The notes below the pieces were generated by a model. The model saw only the letters and a list, made by a program, of their open reading frames with translations. It did not search any database and was not told the origin of the DNA. The translations under genes were made by a program, and so were the position numbers. Below, piece after piece: positions 60,170 to 64,000 of a stretch of 64,000 nucleotides of DNA; position 1 is the stretch's first letter, and each line of letters starts with the position of its first letter. This DNA is from Eonycteris spelaea (Eukaryota; Chordata; Mammalia; Chiroptera; Pteropodidae), in contig PUFA01000007.1 in the NCBI GenBank assembly GCA_003508835.1, positions 19,367,001 to 19,431,000 on the forward strand. The letters run 5' to 3'.

Positions 60170-60475
60170 AAGCCCTCCTTAGGATCATGCAGTGGCTTCT
60201 CCATTGCCCAAACCCTATCATGGCACTCCAGGCCCTTTGTGATTTATCTCAAACCTACCTGTTCAGCCGGACCTCCTATTCCACCTACCATAATCCCCAG
60301 AATTACCCTTTAGCCCCAAATGTGCCTTCTGCTTTTTCTCTTGTGCCTTCACTTATGTGTTTTTCCCTTTCTTTGGAATGTCCTCTCCTCCCTCACCATT
60401 TCTGCTCACTCATCCTTGAAGACACAGCTTAAGTGAGAGCTCATCCTTCAACCAGATATAATTTTCATCTGAGTT
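60170..60475 (+). repeat. L2-like LINE fragment
   Basis: The stretch gcagtggcttctccattgcc, catggcactccaggcccttt, ttctttggaatgtcctctcc and tccttgaagacacagcttaa follows the L2 ORF2-end order. Confidence 0.65.
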
Positions 60476-60589
60476 CCTACAACATCATGTATTCCACCTT
60501 GGCACCTCAGGTTCTACATTATATCATGGGTATGCAGCGGCATTAATTTTCAAAGTAGGTACCACTAATTCAATCACTTCTCTCCATCT

Positions 60590-61235
60590 CCCTCCCTGAC
60601 AGCCTAGTCCAAGTCCACATCATCTCTTATCTGGACTAGTGTCTGGACTGGCGTGGTAGCCTCCTAACCAGTTCCTTTGCTTCCTTCTTGCTTTCTCAGG
60701 AAGTTCTCCACACAGCAGCAGTGATCCTTCTAAAACAAACTGGACCATGTCACTCTCCTGCTTAAACCCCTACAGTGGTTTCCCAACACATTCAGATGTA
60801 ATTCAAGGTTTACCACAGAGTTCAGGAACCTGTGTCATCTGGCCCCATCTGCCTCTCGCATGCCCACCAAGTTCCAGCCACCCTGGCTGTCTTCCTATCT
60901 CTGGAATATTCCACTTATGCTCCAGAGCCTTTGCTCTTGTTGCCGCTTCTTCATGGAGTGTATTTCTCTCAGAATTTACATGGCTCACTTCCTCACATAG
61001 TGTCTTTGGTCAACTACCTTTTCCTTAAGGAGGTGTTCCCTGAATACTTTAGGCCTTCTTACCAGTGATTCTCCATTTCCTTACTTTTTCTTAACATGTC
61101 TAAACCATATTATGTTTGTTTGGTTATTTATTGTCTTTCACTGCCATGAGAAGGTGAGCTTCATGAGGTCAGGAAGTTCTGTCTTGTTCACTCATATAGG
61201 TGCTCATTTTGTTAAATGAATAAATGAGTGAATGA
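60590..61235 (+). repeat. L2 LINE 3' end
   Basis: A good run of L2 landmarks: catcatctcttatctggact, gcctcctaaccagttccttt, ccacacagcagcagtgatcc, catgtcactctcctgcttaa, tgtgtcatctggccccatct, then a tail with atgaataaatgagtgaatga. Its short open frames are L2 relics. Confidence 0.85.
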
Positions 61236-61739
61236 ATCTTAACTCTATTACTCAGCCTTAAGCTCCTTGAGGGCAAGCACCAAGTTTTACACGATTGGGT
61301 CCCCTTCCCCAACTCCTAGTTACTTTTACATAAGTCCACTCAAATGCCTGTTGAGTGAATTTCAGATTTCGTAGAGAATTATCTGCAACTGATTTCCTTT
61401 ATTAATGAAACTACACCTTTAGAAGACATCAGGAAATGGTCTTATTCTATCACTTTCAGGGATGTCCTCATTACATTGATCCCCAGAAGGTCACCAGGTC
61501 ACTGTTTCTCTATATTAACTGATTATGACCCACATTTTAAAAATGAAATATAACAAATGAAATAATGAAAGTGTAAGGCTTAAGTATTCTTGTCTTTCCA
61601 GTTTTGTATGTATGTGTATGTATCTTTGGATCATGATATAAGATGACTATCTTACTGTTGGCCATGGTTCAAAAACTTGGAAGATTCTAGATTCCCCATA
61701 GATGGCCATCTGTAGAATGTGTGCTTATATTCTTAATAG

Positions 61740-61985
61740 TTAAATAGCTAACATTTGTTGTCAGTTAACTCTGTTTCAGGCACGGTGTTATACACTTTTA
61801 CATACATTATCTCTTTCGGTCTTTAGAACAATTCTAAGTACAGGGTGCTATTATTATCATTCCCATTTTACAGAGGAGGAAACCGAAGCTTAGAGAAAGT
61901 AAGTAATCTGTCCACAATCACAGAGCTGGTAAAGAACTAAGCTGATGGTCCACTTTCAGAGCTGTCCTTAACCACCAATCGGCGA
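61740..61985 (-). repeat. MIR SINE fossil
   Basis: Reverse-complement MIR order, well preserved: taacatttgttgtcagttaa, cccattttacagaggaggaa, ccacaatcacagagctggta, gagctgtccttaaccaccaa. Confidence 0.85.
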
Positions 61986-62239
61986 TATCTCCAGCAGCAT
62001 CTATTTTTAATATTTAATTTAATTTAACTCAAGTGAAAAAACTCACCTGCATACATAAAACAAACACTACTGACCCAGCATCCCAGTGGGAGACATTTTT
62101 AGGTAGCCAGTATGAGCCAATTGAGACATGTGGATCCAAGGGCTTTCGTCCTGTTAAAGGGTTTCACACACCTAGAGAGTCTGAAAATCATAGGTCTAGA
62201 TGCATTCTTACACAAATGCACAGCACTTAGAAAGAGCTG

Positions 62240-62500
62240 TAACTGTAGCTGTTCAAGAGGGTCACCTGACAACAGGAGCTGTGGCTTTCAGTAGAGGGAC
62301 ACAGTCACAGACAACCCGTAGCTTTGCAGGGAGGGAGATGGAGAATGCGCTCCTCCTGGCCTCAGTTTCCCCACAGGGGCCCCCATAGGCTGAACTAGAG
62401 ATCCATAGAGTCTGCTGATGGAGTCCAGAGATCAACCTTTCAGGGCAAAGAACAGAGTGGAGAGAGTGCCGAGTAAATCTGGAGGGGCGAATGGAGAACC
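62240..62500. repeat. LTR-like fragment, family uncertain
   Basis: The word order acaggagctgtggctttcag, atggagtccagagatcaacc, aaatctggaggggcgaatgg parallels the element at 51615-52075. Confidence 0.35.
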
Positions 62501-62936
62501 CCCAGGTCCCGTGTGTGCAGACTGACAGGAATTCCTAAGGCCTTGGAATGCTGAGTTTTGGCTTCTGCAGTACTTGACAGCTCTCCACAACTCTCACCTC
62601 TCTCCAAAGGACAAGATCCGAACTGGCCAAGTGGGACATTAAGCTGTCTTGGGCCACATTGCAAGCCCCTCCCTTAGCCCTCTCTTTATTCACCTGGCTG
62701 CCAAGTGAGGAAAACCAGGCCAGGAAAAGAACTGGCCCCCCTCATTCACCTAGGCATTTGCAGCCCTGCCAGCGCTTGGGCATCTTTTCCATGATCTAAT
62801 CATGGACAAGGTCAGTGGGTTTTTATACAAGCTGTGGATTCGACCAATCCTCTGAATGGGGAAATTTATTCCTGTTAGGATTTTGCGCACTTGAGAGCTA
62901 AAACCCCCTGGGGGAAGGAAGCAGGACAAACTGGAC

Positions 62937-62940
<4 letters not shown>

Positions 62941-63001
<61 letters not shown>
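62941..63001. repeat. (TG)23(AG)n compound microsatellite
   Basis: TG units run from 62941 to 62986, directly followed by AG units to about 63001. Minus-strand frames rich in His/Thr here are artefacts. Confidence 0.97.
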
Positions 63002-64000
63002 AGGTTGGGGTAGAATGCTGCCTTCCAAAGATGTGTTCCTGCTGTGTACACTTACCCAGCCTTTGCAGGGGAATGCGTGGCTGCAGTGTGGCTAAAATAT
63101 GAATGAATGTGGTTGTATGCAGGTGCATGAATGACTCTTTAAGTTTCTGTGAATGAATGCATTTGTGATGAAAGGTGTATGGAAGCACTTGCAAGCTAGG
63201 GTAGTGGTTTGCAGGTGCCTGGCTGGCTGGAAGCATCCCCTGATAAGTGTCTTTACTAAGTCTGGGTAGTGGAGAGAGGGAGAACACTAGGTTTTCTCAT
63301 GGCGCCTCCCTTTTGCCACTGCCGCTGCTGCTGCAGCATCGTGAACCATTGGCATTGTCGTGTCCTCCCTGAACCCTTAGAGAAGGAAGGGTCTGGGGGA
63401 AGACAAGGAAAACCACATGGTCAGTCTGTCATCAGTTGAAGTTTCCTCCAAACACCAGAAATTGTCCTTAGATAAACTCTAGCCCGGCAGCCTCCCGGCT
63501 CACCCTCAGTGCATGATTTTCTCTGCCCTTCACTCCCCTCATTTACTAGCCTCGCAGAGTAGAATTATGCATATTCTGTCCTTGTCTGAAAAGTTGAGGT
63601 CTACAAGATCTTACTCCGGTCTCTCACTCAGCTCCATATCTGGGAATGAAAAGAAGGGCCTCATTCTTTTAGGAAATAGTGATAAGCACAAATGATTGGG
63701 TGATTATGAACCTGACCTTGTGGTGTACCAAAATAAAAAATAAAAAAAGAAAAATTCGGGCCTTCTTAATTTTAAGTCACTTGATTTAAATATATTATGG
63801 GCTTTCCTTGCCTCCACCCAAGGCCCCCCACATCCCTTGTCATCCAATCTCTGAGAGGGCCCCTGAACACAATGTCCCTAATTAGTCACCTCATTAGCAG
63901 TCTCAGCAGAGGCTAAAGACTGAATGGGTCAGAGAAACCAAATTCTTTTATCACCCAGAAGCACAAGTATAGCACATTTGAGGGGAGAGGGTCAGGAGAG
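63002..64000. other. Intergenic to window end, no gene recognised
   Basis: Short TGAATG-like repeats near 63100-63165 and a small CTG run near 63320-63335. Nothing else identified. Confidence 0.5.

Noticed and set aside
62750..63287. Minus-strand frames with long His-Thr or Ser-Leu runs
   Set aside because: Translation of the TG/AG microsatellite.

Overview
This is vertebrate, clearly mammalian, nuclear DNA: a sparse split gene with long introns, abundant old interspersed repeats (L2, MIR, L1M, MLT1, hAT, Tigger) and CA/GA microsatellites. No prokaryotic operon, phage, plasmid or CRISPR structure is present. No primate Alu, rodent B1/B2, carnivore tRNA-Lys SINE or ruminant Bov-type SINE was noticed. 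The youngest-looking repeats are L1 3' ends (about 14170-14440 and 39768-39870) of a type I associate with bats, so my best guess is a bat. That taxon call is an inference.

Region 1 (1 to about 35640, + strand) is the 3' part of TTC17, tetratricopeptide repeat protein 17. I could place one partial and nine complete coding exons: 1-48, 4995-5165, 14661-14919, 15396-15549, 22043-22163, 24050-24209, 25100-25183, 31829-31948, 33607-33750 and 34487-34617. A 3' UTR of about 1 kb follows, with two poly(A) signals. All junctions obey GT/AG and the phases chain correctly. Together they encode about 463 residues, the C-terminal two fifths of a protein I recall as 1141 residues in human. The last three exons carry three TPR units. 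As written, the reading frame is broken twice by a missing base: in exon 14661-14919 (near 14832) and in the terminal exon (near 34504). Each break lies at a short G or C run and the flanking protein is well conserved, so a consensus or assembly indel is the leading explanation, but this needs checking.

Region 2 is the introns. They hold MIR and L2 fossils, a nearly full-length decayed Tigger1 DNA transposon (17188-19482), a CR1/L3-like LINE remnant with a readable reverse-transcriptase motif (about 20120-20390), a MER20-like hAT element, long L1M fragments (26565-31520) and an MLT1A-like LTR (29523-29916). One L1 insertion with an internal inversion plus a (GT)23 tract ends about 45 nt before a TTC17 exon.

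Region 3 (about 35640-64000) is intergenic. I see no convincing protein-coding gene. It holds old repeats, a 166-nt pure polypurine tract at 50497-50662 inside an L1, a small CpG cluster near 53.5 kb and a strong orphan CpG island at about 57930-58410 with GC boxes and an E-box. The island is the best candidate for an unannotated promoter. I did not find a new multi-gene system here. The items most worth a second look are the two frameshifts, the orphan CpG island, a 72-nt palindrome at 6741-6812 and the repeat structures close to splice sites.
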